A DNA stretch of 6,104 nucleotides from Gemmatimonadota bacterium (GCA_009845645.1 VXZF01000367.1:1-6104), one strand, 5' to 3'; positions 1-6,104 are shown, counted from the first letter of the stretch. Notes: generated by a model not told the origin, from the sequence alone. Translations and numbers: made by a program.

Positions 1-932
1 CAGGCGCGGAAGAAAGGCTCGGCCATGGCGTAGGCCCCGCGAAAGACCATGTCGCTGGTGAGGGGGTGCACGCAGATCAGGCGCGCGCCGTTGTCGATGG
101 CCTCGACCATGCCGTCTTCGATGTCTTGGGGATCTTCCATGGCGCCGTGACCGACGACGCGGCCGGTGTGGACGCCGCGCTCGGCCGCGGCGCGGAAGAG
201 GGCGTTGACTGCGTCGTTGACTTCGGGGAGGTCGCCCTCGCGCAGGATGGCGTCGAACGGGCCGACAAAGCCACAGGCCTTATTGCGCCCTTGGGCGGCC
301 ATCAGGTCGAGGACGCGGTCGCGGGTCTCGATGTCGATGATGTATTCCTTGGTCTCGAACTGGATCCAGCCCTGGGTCTCGGTCTCGGTGCCGCGCAGTT
401 CGTCGGGCGTGAACATCATGGTCCGCTCGCCGTCGCGCACCGGATACCCACCGCGGTCGTCTGGGGTGGCTTGGCCGGGGACGGGGAAGTTGATGGCGCG
501 GAAATAGCGCTCGGCCTCCTCGTAGGTGGTGCCATAGGGGCGCATTGTGGCCCGCGCCCCGAGTTGGAAGGCGTCGCCGTGTTCGGAGCGGGCCTCGCGG
601 GCTAGGCGCTGGACCGACAGAATGCCGTAGCGCGAGAGGACGGCGTTTTGCTCGCGGCCGTACCAGCCTTCCCACTGGCTGTGCTCGGCGTCGTTGACTA
701 TCCACGACCAGCCGGCCTTGGCCCAAGCGTGGACCTCGGCGTCGCGCAGTTTGTGCCACGGCACGTCGTTGAAGCCACCCAACAGGGGTGGGGTTTTGGC
801 GACCGACTCGCACTGGTCGAGGGTTTCCTTGAGCGGGTTGCGGGCGGGGTTGAGGGCATAATTGTAAGCGCGGCGGGCGAATTCCTCTGCTTTGAGGGGC
901 CGGCTGCCGCCGATGGCTGCGATGGCGTCCAC
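1..932 (-). CDS. HpcH/HpaI-type aldolase / citrate lyase family protein (3' end outside window)
   Basis: Probable class II (divalent-metal-dependent) aldolase that cleaves or forms a 2-keto-hydroxy acid to give pyruvate; the true substrate is unknown. 310 residues are visible and the C-terminus lies beyond the left edge. All four HpaI-type active-site positions can be matched: DAEH (His84, catalytic base), MRP (Arg131), IQFET (Glu193, metal ligand) and GFVGPFD (Asp227, metal ligand). Spacing differs from HpaI, with 47 residues between His and Arg (25 in HpaI) and 62 between Arg and Glu (79 in HpaI), so this is a divergent subgroup. No signal peptide is seen, so it is probably cytoplasmic. The start is GTG at 932: AAGGAGG lies 7 nt upstream, and an in-frame TAA directly before the GTG rules out any earlier start. 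It follows mgtE on the same strand after 125 nt and may have its own promoter. The family call is firm; substrate and pathway are not. Confidence 0.88.
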   Translation of the reverse strand, partial: MDAIAAIGGSRPLKAEEFARRAYNYALNPARNPLKETLDQCESVAKTPPLLGGFNDVPWHKLRDAEVHAWAKAGWSWIVNDAEHSQWEGWYGREQNAVLSRYGILSVQRLAREARSEHGDAFQLGARATMRPYGTTYEEAERYFRAINFPVPGQATPDDRGGYPVRDGERTMMFTPDELRGTETETQGWIQFETKEYIIDIETRDRVLDLMAAQGRNKACGFVGPFDAILREGDLPEVNDAVNALFRAAAERGVHTGRVVGHGAMEDPQDIEDGMVEAIDNGARLICVHPLTSDMVFRGAYAMAEPFFRA

Positions 933-1057
933 TTAGGTGCCTCCTTGTTTCTCGTTTGGCGTTATAGTCGCGTTAATGAATATAAAGAGTCACAATGTCC
1001 GTTGTGGGAATTGCGAATGGAATGGAGCAGTTTAAAAAGCTGCAATGTCTGTTGTTT
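933..1057 (-). promoter_or_regulatory. mgtE-aldolase intergenic region with possible aldolase promoter
   Basis: This 125-nt spacer is clearly AT-richer than the flanking genes, whereas the junctions inside the operon upstream are 13 nt or less. On the minus strand it holds TATATT and TATAAC boxes between about 960 and 985, which could serve as -10 elements, but no convincing TTGACA-like -35 at proper spacing. A small hairpin (1027-1043, GCAG/CTGC ends) lies just after the mgtE stop. It has no following U-run, so it is not a classical terminator. Readthrough from mgtE and a separate promoter are both possible. Confidence 0.35.
981..1055. repeat. Pair of operator-like direct repeats, 50 bp apart, upstream of the aldolase gene
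   Basis: Positions 981-1005 and 1031-1055 match at 19 of 25 bases, and their cores (993-1005 and 1043-1055) match at 12 of 13. The first copy contains a perfect inverted repeat, CACAA-N6-TTGTG (991-1006); the second keeps only CAA-N6-TTG. The 50-bp period is close to five helical turns, which would place both copies on the same face of the DNA. They sit between the mgtE stop and the aldolase start, where a repressor or activator site would be expected. No protein in the window is an obvious DNA-binding partner. The role is inferred. Confidence 0.4.
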
Positions 1058-2368
1058 CTATCCAGTCGGGAGCATACTGGACAACAGCGTCGCTAGGCCC
1101 AAAAACGAAAGGAAGCCCACGATGTCGGTTACGGTCGTGAGAATGATCGAGGACGCTGTCGCGGGGTCGTGGCCTAGCTTGACCAGCACGACCGGGATGG
1201 CTGCGCCCGCTATGGACGCCAGCATCATGGACGCCAGCATGGCGAACAACATGACGAGGGCTAGCCCGAAGCTCTGGCTCCAGATGAAGACGCCGATCGC
1301 GGTTACCACGGCAATGGCCAGTCCGTTGCAAAAGCCGATTGCTAGCTCCTTGCCAAGGACGCGGGCCGCGTGCGAGGTGCGGATTTCGCGCAGTGCGAGT
1401 CCGCGCATGGTCACGGCGAGGGCCTGTGCGCCGGTGTTGCCCGACTGGCCCGCGACTACGGGTAGCAGGACTGCGAGTGCGGTAAACTTGGCAATGGTGT
1501 CCTCGAAGAGACCGACGACCGCAGCCGCGAGAAAGGCGGTTATGAGGTTGATGTTGAGCCAGGGCAGCCGGCTGCGAATGCCCACCCACGGCTTGGACAG
1601 GGCGCGCTCTTCTGCGGATACACCGACCATCTCTTGGACATCGCTCGCTAAGTCTTGCTGCGCCGCGCTCACGAGGCCATCGTGGCGAATGACGCCTACT
1701 ACTTGTCCTTCGAAATCGACCACCGGCAGGCTCGTGAGGCGATACGTGTTTAGGAGTTCGACGACCTCCTCGCGCGGCGTCATGGGGAGCACTTGCACAG
1801 CCGTGCCGTCGCGGAGATCGCCGAGCGACAACTCCGGGTCGGCAGCGACTACGTCCGGCAGCCGCACCGAACCCGCGTAGCGATCGTTTTCGTCGCGCAG
1901 TACGAGGGCCATGGCGCGGAGGTTGCCTAGTTGGCGGATTCGCTCTAGCGCGGTGGCTACCGGGCAATCCAGCGCAAAGGTGCTGACCTGAGTGTCCATC
2001 AGAGATCCAGCCGTGCCCGGGGGATAGGAGAGAATCTCTTGGATTTCCCGCCCGCGATTCGCGCCCGCCAGCGCGAGGATCCGGGCGCGCTCTGACTCGT
2101 CGAGATGCGTAACGAGCCTTGCAGTAATGGCCGGATCGAGTTGGTTGAGAAGGCGACCCAAGTAAGCGTCGTCCAAGCTCGCCAAAATGCGCGCGCCGCG
2201 GTCCTGCTCCATCCGCTGCAAGACGTTTGCCGCGATCGCGTCGTCCACGCGCTGCAGCACGCCGACAGCCTCGTCTATGCTGGCATCGCCTAGTTGGAGC
2301 GCCACTTCCTCGGGATAGTGTTCGACGAACTGCTGGATGAGTACATGGTTCGGAGTTGGCTGTTCCAT
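1058..2368 (-). CDS. mgtE: MgtE magnesium transporter (full length)
   Basis: Mg2+-selective channel of the inner membrane, gated by cytosolic Mg2+ and working as a homodimer. The 436 residues are close to the usual 450. Order: MgtE N domain (about 1-115, helical repeats), CBS pair (about 120-245, opening with the family's TAGSLM at 119-124), a linker or plug-helix region (about 246-268), then five membrane helices (about 272-432). Family signatures in the pore domain are LPVVAGQSGNTGAQ (302-315), Arg322 and TDIVGF, whose Asp415 matches the conserved pore aspartate (Asp432 of Thermus MgtE). A conserved Glu289 ends the first membrane helix. The ATG at 2368 shares a base with the stop of the upstream soluble paralogue (TAATG), and its own Shine-Dalgarno is poor, so translation is probably coupled. 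It is the last gene of the tight four-gene cluster. Confidence 0.97.
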   Translation of the reverse strand: MEQPTPNHVLIQQFVEHYPEEVALQLGDASIDEAVGVLQRVDDAIAANVLQRMEQDRGARILASLDDAYLGRLLNQLDPAITARLVTHLDESERARILALAGANRGREIQEILSYPPGTAGSLMDTQVSTFALDCPVATALERIRQLGNLRAMALVLRDENDRYAGSVRLPDVVAADPELSLGDLRDGTAVQVLPMTPREEVVELLNTYRLTSLPVVDFEGQVVGVIRHDGLVSAAQQDLASDVQEMVGVSAEERALSKPWVGIRSRLPWLNINLITAFLAAAVVGLFEDTIAKFTALAVLLPVVAGQSGNTGAQALAVTMRGLALREIRTSHAARVLGKELAIGFCNGLAIAVVTAIGVFIWSQSFGLALVMLFAMLASMMLASIAGAAIPVVLVKLGHDPATASSIILTTVTDIVGFLSFLGLATLLSSMLPTG

Positions 2369-3210
2369 TACGATTCTCGCTCGCTTGAGCCACCGGCGGT
2401 CCCGGCGGTCGGCCAGTGAAATACGCCGCGCAAGCCGAGGCCAAATAGTTCGCCGAGGGCCGAGACTGTTTGCAGGCTGCTGTCTGCCAAGGTGTCACCA
2501 GCTTGACGGCGCTCTAAAGCCCGCACGATTTCGTAGCGGAGGACACCGACGAACTGGCCAGCCCTGTCCACCACGGGCAGCGCGTGGACGCTTCCCCACG
2601 CTGAGTGCCCCACCACGGTTTGCCAAGTGGCGCTGGCGGCAATGGATGCGACATTGCGCGTGCAGACGGACGCGAGCGAGGCATCGGGCCGCGCGCCCAT
2701 GAGTTCCCGCATGTTGACGACGCCGACGAGCCGCTGATCGTCGGCTACCACGTAGAGATAGTAGAGGGCGTGTTCGGGATTGCGCTGGATCCGTTCGAGT
2801 ACTTGGCAAACCGGCTCCTGCTCGAATGCGGTGAGCACTTCCGGGTCCATGAGCGCCCCGGCCGTATCCTCGGCGTAGATGAGCAGGCTCGAAATCACCG
2901 TTTGGAGGCGCGAGGGAAAGCAAGCGATGACTGCGGCCTGGCGCTCGCTCGGGGTTGCGCGCAAGATGGACGCGGCGATATCCGGGCGCACGGCGGTTAG
3001 TATGGCGGCAGTATCTTCAGTAGATAGCTGCTCTAGGGCGAGGGCGGCGGAAAGGTACGGCAGGTAGTGCAAGAGGCCTGCGGCAACTGCTGGCGCGAGG
3101 TCGCCGAGTACCAACGCCGCTTCGCGTTGCGACATGGCCGCTAGGGCGGACGCAACTTCCGCCGGATGATCGGTTGCAAATTGCGCGAGGAGCTGTTGTT
3201 CAAGATTCAC
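2368..3210 (-). CDS. Soluble MgtE-N / CBS-pair protein lacking the transporter domain
   Basis: 280-residue paralogue of the cytosolic half of MgtE. It has an MgtE N-like helical domain (about 1-112), a CBS pair (about 116-235, opening with TAGALM at 116-121; second CBS with HALPVVDRAGQFVGVL), and a tail. The tail includes a conserved-looking amphipathic segment ALGELFGLGLRGVF (251-264) where MgtE would have its plug helix, then a Gly/Ser-rich end. No membrane helices follow and the stop is clean, so this is a distinct gene rather than a frameshifted mgtE, which follows intact. In MgtE these domains bind Mg2+ and gate the pore, and CBS pairs may bind adenine nucleotides. A role as regulatory partner of the adjacent MgtE or as a separate Mg2+/nucleotide sensor is inferred. 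The start is GTG with GGGAGAG upstream; the first 11 nt overlap the channel gene. A simple CBS-domain protein annotation would also fit. Confidence 0.9.
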   Translation of the reverse strand: MNLEQQLLAQFATDHPAEVASALAAMSQREAALVLGDLAPAVAAGLLHYLPYLSAALALEQLSTEDTAAILTAVRPDIAASILRATPSERQAAVIACFPSRLQTVISSLLIYAEDTAGALMDPEVLTAFEQEPVCQVLERIQRNPEHALYYLYVVADDQRLVGVVNMRELMGARPDASLASVCTRNVASIAASATWQTVVGHSAWGSVHALPVVDRAGQFVGVLRYEIVRALERRQAGDTLADSSLQTVSALGELFGLGLRGVFHWPTAGTAGGSSERES

Positions 3211-4036
3211 CGGACTCTCCCTTGCTTACGCGGAGGCAGCGCTCCTCAAAGAATTGCTGGCCGGGGATGCCCAACTCGCCCTCGTCGTGCTCGACAAAAA
3301 CGGTGGTGGAGGTCGTCCGCACGATGCGCCCGTTGTCGTCGCCGAGGCGAATCCGCTGACCCACGTCGTAGGATTTGTTGACGTAGTGCATGGCGAGGAT
3401 GTTGGCGATAATGCTGCGGGCACCTAGCCCAAATGCAAAGGCCGCACCGGCGAGGAGCGCGGCGAGCACGATCAAGAAGATGTTCGTCAGCAGCGATACA
3501 TCTACGCCGAGTTGCTTGATCGCCACGAGAATGGCCGCGCCGACGATGATCCCCCGGACGAGGCGAGCCAACTGCTGCCCCTGATGCGGCAGCAAGCGAA
3601 AGGCCGTGCTCATTGCCGCATTGCTGACGAGGCGACCTCCGACGACGCCGACGAATAAGACCGCAACCGCTGCGATGACTCTGGGCAGGTAGTGCGCTAG
3701 AGCGGCCAGATAGGTGGTCAAAACCGGGAGGCCGACGACTTCGCTCGCTACCGTGATTGCGACCAACAAGACGAGCCAGTAGATGCTGCTTGAGACGATG
3801 CGCCCGAGTCCTTTGTCGGCCAGGGCCTGTTGCCAAGTGCCCGCGGTTGTTCCCGCGGAAATCCGCTTGGAAAAACGCGCGACCACTCGGCGCACGAGCG
3901 CGCGGAGCGACCACGCCACGAGCCACCCGACGAACAGGACGACTAGGGCGACGACCAACTTGGGCAGCACGTGGAAGAAGCTCTCTTTAATGGAACCTAG
4001 GACGGCGAGTATCTCAGCGGATGGGCTGGGCTCCAT
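3200..4036 (-). CDS. MscS-like mechanosensitive ion channel (TM_helix type, short C-terminus)
   Basis: 278-residue membrane protein, probably a small-conductance mechanosensitive channel that releases solutes on hypo-osmotic shock. Hydrophobic segments lie near 24-47, 82-103, 117-137, 158-176 and 181-204, in the five-helix layout of TM_helix-repeat (CmpX-like) channels. The last helix is Gly/Ala-rich (ALLAGAAFAFGLGARSIIANIL), as in the pore-lining helix of MscS. It leads into a beta-domain (about 222-265: HYVNKSYDVGQRIRLGDDNGRI, then VFVEHDEGELGIPGQQFFEE). The large alpha/beta vestibule of classical MscS is missing, so the protein stops soon after the beta-domain. The ATG at 4036 has GGAGG 6 nt upstream. 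It lies 13 nt after the phosphatidyltransferase gene and overlaps the MgtE-N/CBS gene by 11 nt, so it is co-transcribed. The family call is strong; ion preference and true gating stimulus are unknown. Confidence 0.92.
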   Translation of the reverse strand: MEPSPSAEILAVLGSIKESFFHVLPKLVVALVVLFVGWLVAWSLRALVRRVVARFSKRISAGTTAGTWQQALADKGLGRIVSSSIYWLVLLVAITVASEVVGLPVLTTYLAALAHYLPRVIAAVAVLFVGVVGGRLVSNAAMSTAFRLLPHQGQQLARLVRGIIVGAAILVAIKQLGVDVSLLTNIFLIVLAALLAGAAFAFGLGARSIIANILAMHYVNKSYDVGQRIRLGDDNGRIVRTTSTTVFVEHDEGELGIPGQQFFEERCLRVSKGESGES

Positions 4037-4049
4037 AAGACCCCTCCAG

Positions 4050-4766
4050 TTACTTTTTTTGTTTCATCACCATTAAGACGATGGCCAGCCAATAGAGGTT
4101 CTGCACGATGGCGAAATAATAGACGACCCCCATGAGGTGGTCAAACACCGCGCCTAGGGCGAAAACCATCAAATAGACGTCGATGCCGCTGCGCAGATAG
4201 TTGCGCAATTTTAGCGGCGGAATGCGCAACAAGCCGGCCAAGCGGCCAAGCAGGCCGCGGCTCGCGGACTCCGCTAGTTGCCCCTTGCCAAAGGCCGTGG
4301 CGTTCATCAGGGTGGCGATGTGGGTCATGGCTAGGGCAGCGAAGACGATAAAGGAGTAGAGGTAGGCGTGCGGATCGCCGCTTTGGCGCTCTAATGCGTG
4401 TCCTAACGCGAGGCAAAGCATCAGTTCGGCGATGCGGTCGAGCAGGCCGTCGAGCCAAGCGCCAAACGGCGAGCTGAGGCCGCGCAAACGGGCGAGTTCG
4501 CCGTCGCAGCAATCGAGCGTGAAGGATAGTTGGATGAGGAGGCCGGCCCCGATGAGGGCTACGCGCTCGCCCGTGGAGAGCAGGTACACACCGGGCAGGA
4601 TGACGAAAAAGGAAAGGACTGTTACTTGATTGGGGCTGAGAGGGGTGCGGACCAACAGGCGGGTGAGCAGGGTAGAGAGGCGACGGTTGAACAGGACTTC
4701 GACCAGCCCCATGACCTCGGGCTTGCTGGCCTTGAAGTCCTCAGCCGTGTACGGGGATTTGCGCAC
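4050..4766 (-). CDS. CDP-alcohol phosphatidyltransferase family membrane enzyme
   Basis: Integral membrane enzyme that transfers a phosphoryl-alcohol group from a CDP-linked donor to an alcohol, as in phospholipid or phosphodiester synthesis. It carries the complete signature D-x2-DG-x2-AR-x8-G-x3-D-x3-D: Asp85, Asp88, Gly89, Ala92, Arg93, Gly102, Asp106 and Asp110, the last usually the catalytic base. About six membrane segments surround it. The segment before the motif (NRRLSTLLTRLLVRTPLSPN, then QVT) resembles the subgroup that includes inositol-phosphodiester (DIPP) synthase domains. That match is from memory, and no partner nucleotidyltransferase is visible, so the acceptor is left open. 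The frame is open up to a TTG at 4790, but the GTG at 4766 with AGGAG 5 nt upstream is the better start, giving 238 residues. It is the first gene of the operon. Head-group specificity cannot be read from the sequence. Confidence 0.92.
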   Translation of the reverse strand: MRKSPYTAEDFKASKPEVMGLVEVLFNRRLSTLLTRLLVRTPLSPNQVTVLSFFVILPGVYLLSTGERVALIGAGLLIQLSFTLDCCDGELARLRGLSSPFGAWLDGLLDRIAELMLCLALGHALERQSGDPHAYLYSFIVFAALAMTHIATLMNATAFGKGQLAESASRGLLGRLAGLLRIPPLKLRNYLRSGIDVYLMVFALGAVFDHLMGVVYYFAIVQNLYWLAIVLMVMKQKK

Positions 4767-4776
4767 AGGTGCTCCT
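4767..4776 (-). promoter_or_regulatory. Ribosome binding site that fixes the phosphatidyltransferase start at GTG 4766
   Basis: On the minus strand AGGAG (4776-4772) is followed by five bases and then GTG. The possible upstream TTG at 4790 lacks a comparable site and would place this Shine-Dalgarno inside the coding region. Confidence 0.75.
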
Positions 4777-4890
4777 ATCCTACACCACAAAGGTACGGGG
4801 CCAAAAATGCCGCTGGCAAAAGGCAGCCCAGTAGAGCATGACTACTGATCGATTTATTCTTCATTCCTATTTGAAATTAACGGCAGGGTT
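4777..4890. promoter_or_regulatory. Divergent intergenic region, probable promoters for both directions
   Basis: The operon (minus) and the large membrane protein gene (plus) diverge here, so promoters for both should lie in this stretch. Positions 4846-4881 are strikingly AT-rich compared with the flanking genes. I could not find a -35/-10 pair with good spacing on either strand. TATTTG near 4868 (plus) and AATAAAT near 4850-4860 (minus) are only weak -10 candidates. No terminator or RNA gene is seen. Confidence 0.4.
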
Positions 4891-4892
4891 GG

Positions 4893-4913
4893 AGCACGGC
4901 AATGAGCCGTGCT
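4893..4913 (+). promoter_or_regulatory. Perfect 8-bp hairpin over the predicted start of the membrane protein gene
   Basis: AGCACGGC (4893-4900) and GCCGTGCT (4906-4913) are exact inverted repeats around the 5-nt loop AATGA, which holds the ATG at 4902. The 5' arm also includes the last two bases of the GGAG ribosome site (4891-4894). In mRNA this could hamper initiation. Alternatively it is a protein-binding palindrome or 5' UTR structure, and the true start is downstream at ATG 4953 or TTG 4974. Confidence 0.45.
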
Positions 4914-6104
4914 GCGGTTGCCGCCGTTAGGGCTAGCGGCTATTTTGCGGCCATGCAAACGGAGCGAACTGGCTTGGAGGTGACGCGGCGCGCCCTCGTA
5001 TTGGGCGCGGGGGCGGCGCTCTTCTTGAACTTAGCTTGTCCCTACTCAGTACTCGTCCTGCAAAACGCCGGTCTGACCTCGGATTACATCGCGGCTGGCG
5101 CGATGATGGTCTTTTTGGTTCTCGTCGGGCTGGTCAACCCCCTGTTGAAAGTCACCATCAGGTCTTGGGCGCTGCGCACGAGCGAGTTGGTGGTCGTGTA
5201 CGCGATGATGGTCGTGGCGTCGGCGATTCCCACGTGGGGCTTGGTGACCAACCTGTGCCATATCCTCACCCGCCCCTTTTACTACGCCACGCCAGAAAAC
5301 CGCTGGACCGAACTGATTCAACCGCTGATCCCCTCTTGGCTCGCGCCGCACGAAGCCGAGGCCGCGCGCTTCTTTTACGAAGGGCTGCCCGCGGGGATGG
5401 GCATTCCGTGGGGCGCTTGGCTGGTGCCGCTGGCAGCTTGGGGCAGCGCGATGCTGGCGGTCTATCTGCTGATGATCGCCACGATGGTCGTCTTCCGGCG
5501 GCCTTGGGTCGAACAGGAGCGGCTGGTTTTTCCACTGGCGCAGGTGCCCTTGGAGATGCTGCGCGGCAACGACGAGGGCATTTTCCCGCAGTTGTTTCGC
5601 AATCCGCTGATGTGGGTCGGGTTTTCGTTGCCCTTTGCCATTCAGGTGCTGGACGGGCTTAATCACTACTTCTTTTATGTACCCGAGGTGCGGCTGGTGT
5701 TTGAGCCGCTGATGCTGTTCCGCGACAGCGTGCGGCTGCACATCTTCGTCAATTTTGCCATCATTGGCGTGGCGTATTTCCTCAATCTCAACGTGGCCTT
5801 CTCGGTGTGGTTTTTCCACTTGTTGAGCCGCTGCCAGACCGGGATTTTCAATGTCATCGGCTTTGAGGTTAAAGGGCACAATGAGGCGCTGACGGGTTCT
5901 TCGGTAGCCCTGTCGCATCAGGGGATGGGGGCGATGCTGGTGCTGGTGGCGGCGATTTTGTGGACGGCGCGGGGGCACTTGCGCCAAGTGTTTAACGCGG
6001 CGTTTAAGCGCGGGATACAGGCTGACGATGGCGACGAGAATCTCTCGTACCGGGCCGCTGTGTGGCTGTGGATTGACTCCGCGTCCTACTACTACGGTTG
6101 GTTG
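4902..6104 (+). CDS. Large polytopic membrane protein, DUF6785-like (3' end outside window)
   Basis: 401 residues are visible without a stop; the family as I recall it is about 600-660 residues, so the C-terminal part (DUF6784-like) is cut off. The function is unknown; the architecture suggests a transporter or permease. Hydrophobic helices lie near 32-55, 62-84, 93-118, 170-198, 236-252, 280-308 and 340-356. Recognisable family-like segments are LNLACPYSVLVLQ (42-54), RPFYYATPENRW (124-135), FYEGLPAG-x4-PWGAWL (158-174), ERLVFPLAQVPLEML (206-220), SHQGMGAM (338-345) and the ENLSYRAAVWLW stretch near the edge. The start is uncertain. ATG 4902 has GGAG 7 nt upstream, but the first 17 residues are encoded by hairpin-rich DNA and look unlike the family. 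ATG 4953 (Met18) lacks a good ribosome site; TTG 4974 has GGAG 9 nt upstream. It diverges from the minus-strand operon, so it is independently transcribed. Confidence 0.82.
   Translation, partial: MSRAAVAAVRASGYFAAMQTERTGLEVTRRALVLGAGAALFLNLACPYSVLVLQNAGLTSDYIAAGAMMVFLVLVGLVNPLLKVTIRSWALRTSELVVVYAMMVVASAIPTWGLVTNLCHILTRPFYYATPENRWTELIQPLIPSWLAPHEAEAARFFYEGLPAGMGIPWGAWLVPLAAWGSAMLAVYLLMIATMVVFRRPWVEQERLVFPLAQVPLEMLRGNDEGIFPQLFRNPLMWVGFSLPFAIQVLDGLNHYFFYVPEVRLVFEPLMLFRDSVRLHIFVNFAIIGVAYFLNLNVAFSVWFFHLLSRCQTGIFNVIGFEVKGHNEALTGSSVALSHQGMGAMLVLVAAILWTARGHLRQVFNAAFKRGIQADDGDENLSYRAAVWLWIDSASYYYGWL

Noticed and set aside
66..605. 179-codon plus-strand open frame at the left end
   Set aside because: It is antisense to the aldolase, whose four active-site residues are all present. 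Its smooth Ala/Gly/Val composition is typical of GC-rich antisense frames.
1027..1043. Hairpin after mgtE as a rho-independent terminator
   Set aside because: The stem is short with a T-G wobble, and no U-run follows in the direction of transcription.
648..1880. 410-codon plus-strand open frame spanning the aldolase 5' end, the spacer and mgtE
   Set aside because: It runs antisense through two recognised genes and the regulatory spacer, with low-complexity Ser/Arg/Thr composition. There is no family resemblance.
2366..2370. Possible frameshift splitting one long MgtE gene in two
   Set aside because: The downstream protein already has its own complete N domain, CBS pair and membrane domain, so the upstream gene is a paralogue, not a broken half.
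1032..2498. 488-codon open frame on the minus strand overlapping mgtE
   Set aside because: The translation is Arg/Pro/His-rich with no domain, and it lies out of frame over mgtE, whose protein is unmistakable. It is a codon-bias shadow.
934..4780. Similar AGGAG(G)CACCT strings before the GTG starts at 932 and 4766, as a shared operator
   Set aside because: The shared bases are mainly the Shine-Dalgarno sequence, and the remainder is too short to distinguish from chance.
5046..5987. 313-codon minus-strand open frame antisense to the DUF6785-like gene
   Set aside because: The translation is His/Gln/Arg/Pro-rich without motifs, while the plus-strand frame gives a coherent membrane protein with family motifs.

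Overview
The window comes from a fairly GC-rich bacterium that often uses GTG start codons preceded by good Shine-Dalgarno sequences. It looks like chromosomal DNA of an uncultured lineage. The HpcH/HpaI-type aldolase variant at the left edge and the DUF6785-like membrane protein at the right edge are, from memory, of types I associate with Latescibacterota, Poribacteria and Planctomycetota. That placement is a family-based impression, not a measurement. I see no mobile element, tRNA, rRNA or CRISPR array.

Layout. Five genes lie on the minus strand and one on the plus strand. In transcription order the minus-strand run is: a CDP-alcohol phosphatidyltransferase (4766-4050), an MscS-like/TM_helix mechanosensitive channel (4036-3200), a soluble MgtE-N plus CBS-pair protein with no transporter domain (3210-2368), and a full-length MgtE magnesium transporter (2368-1058). 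The junctions are a 13-nt gap, an 11-nt overlap and a 1-nt TAATG overlap, so these four genes are almost certainly one operon. After a 125-nt spacer comes an aldolase/citrate-lyase-family gene that runs off the left edge (932-1). The spacer contains two similar direct repeats exactly 50 bp apart, one with a palindromic core, so the aldolase may be controlled separately. On the plus strand, diverging from the operon across an AT-richer 135-bp gap, is a large polytopic membrane protein (4902 onward) that runs off the right edge.

Working together. The four-gene operon looks like a membrane and ion homeostasis module: a phospholipid or phosphodiester head-group enzyme, a tension-gated channel, a magnesium channel, and a stand-alone copy of that channel's magnesium-sensing cytosolic domain. 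The most unusual element is this soluble MgtE-like partner, translationally coupled to the real MgtE. A role in gating MgtE or sensing for the operon is inferred. The aldolase and the DUF6785-like protein flank the operon and need not share its function.
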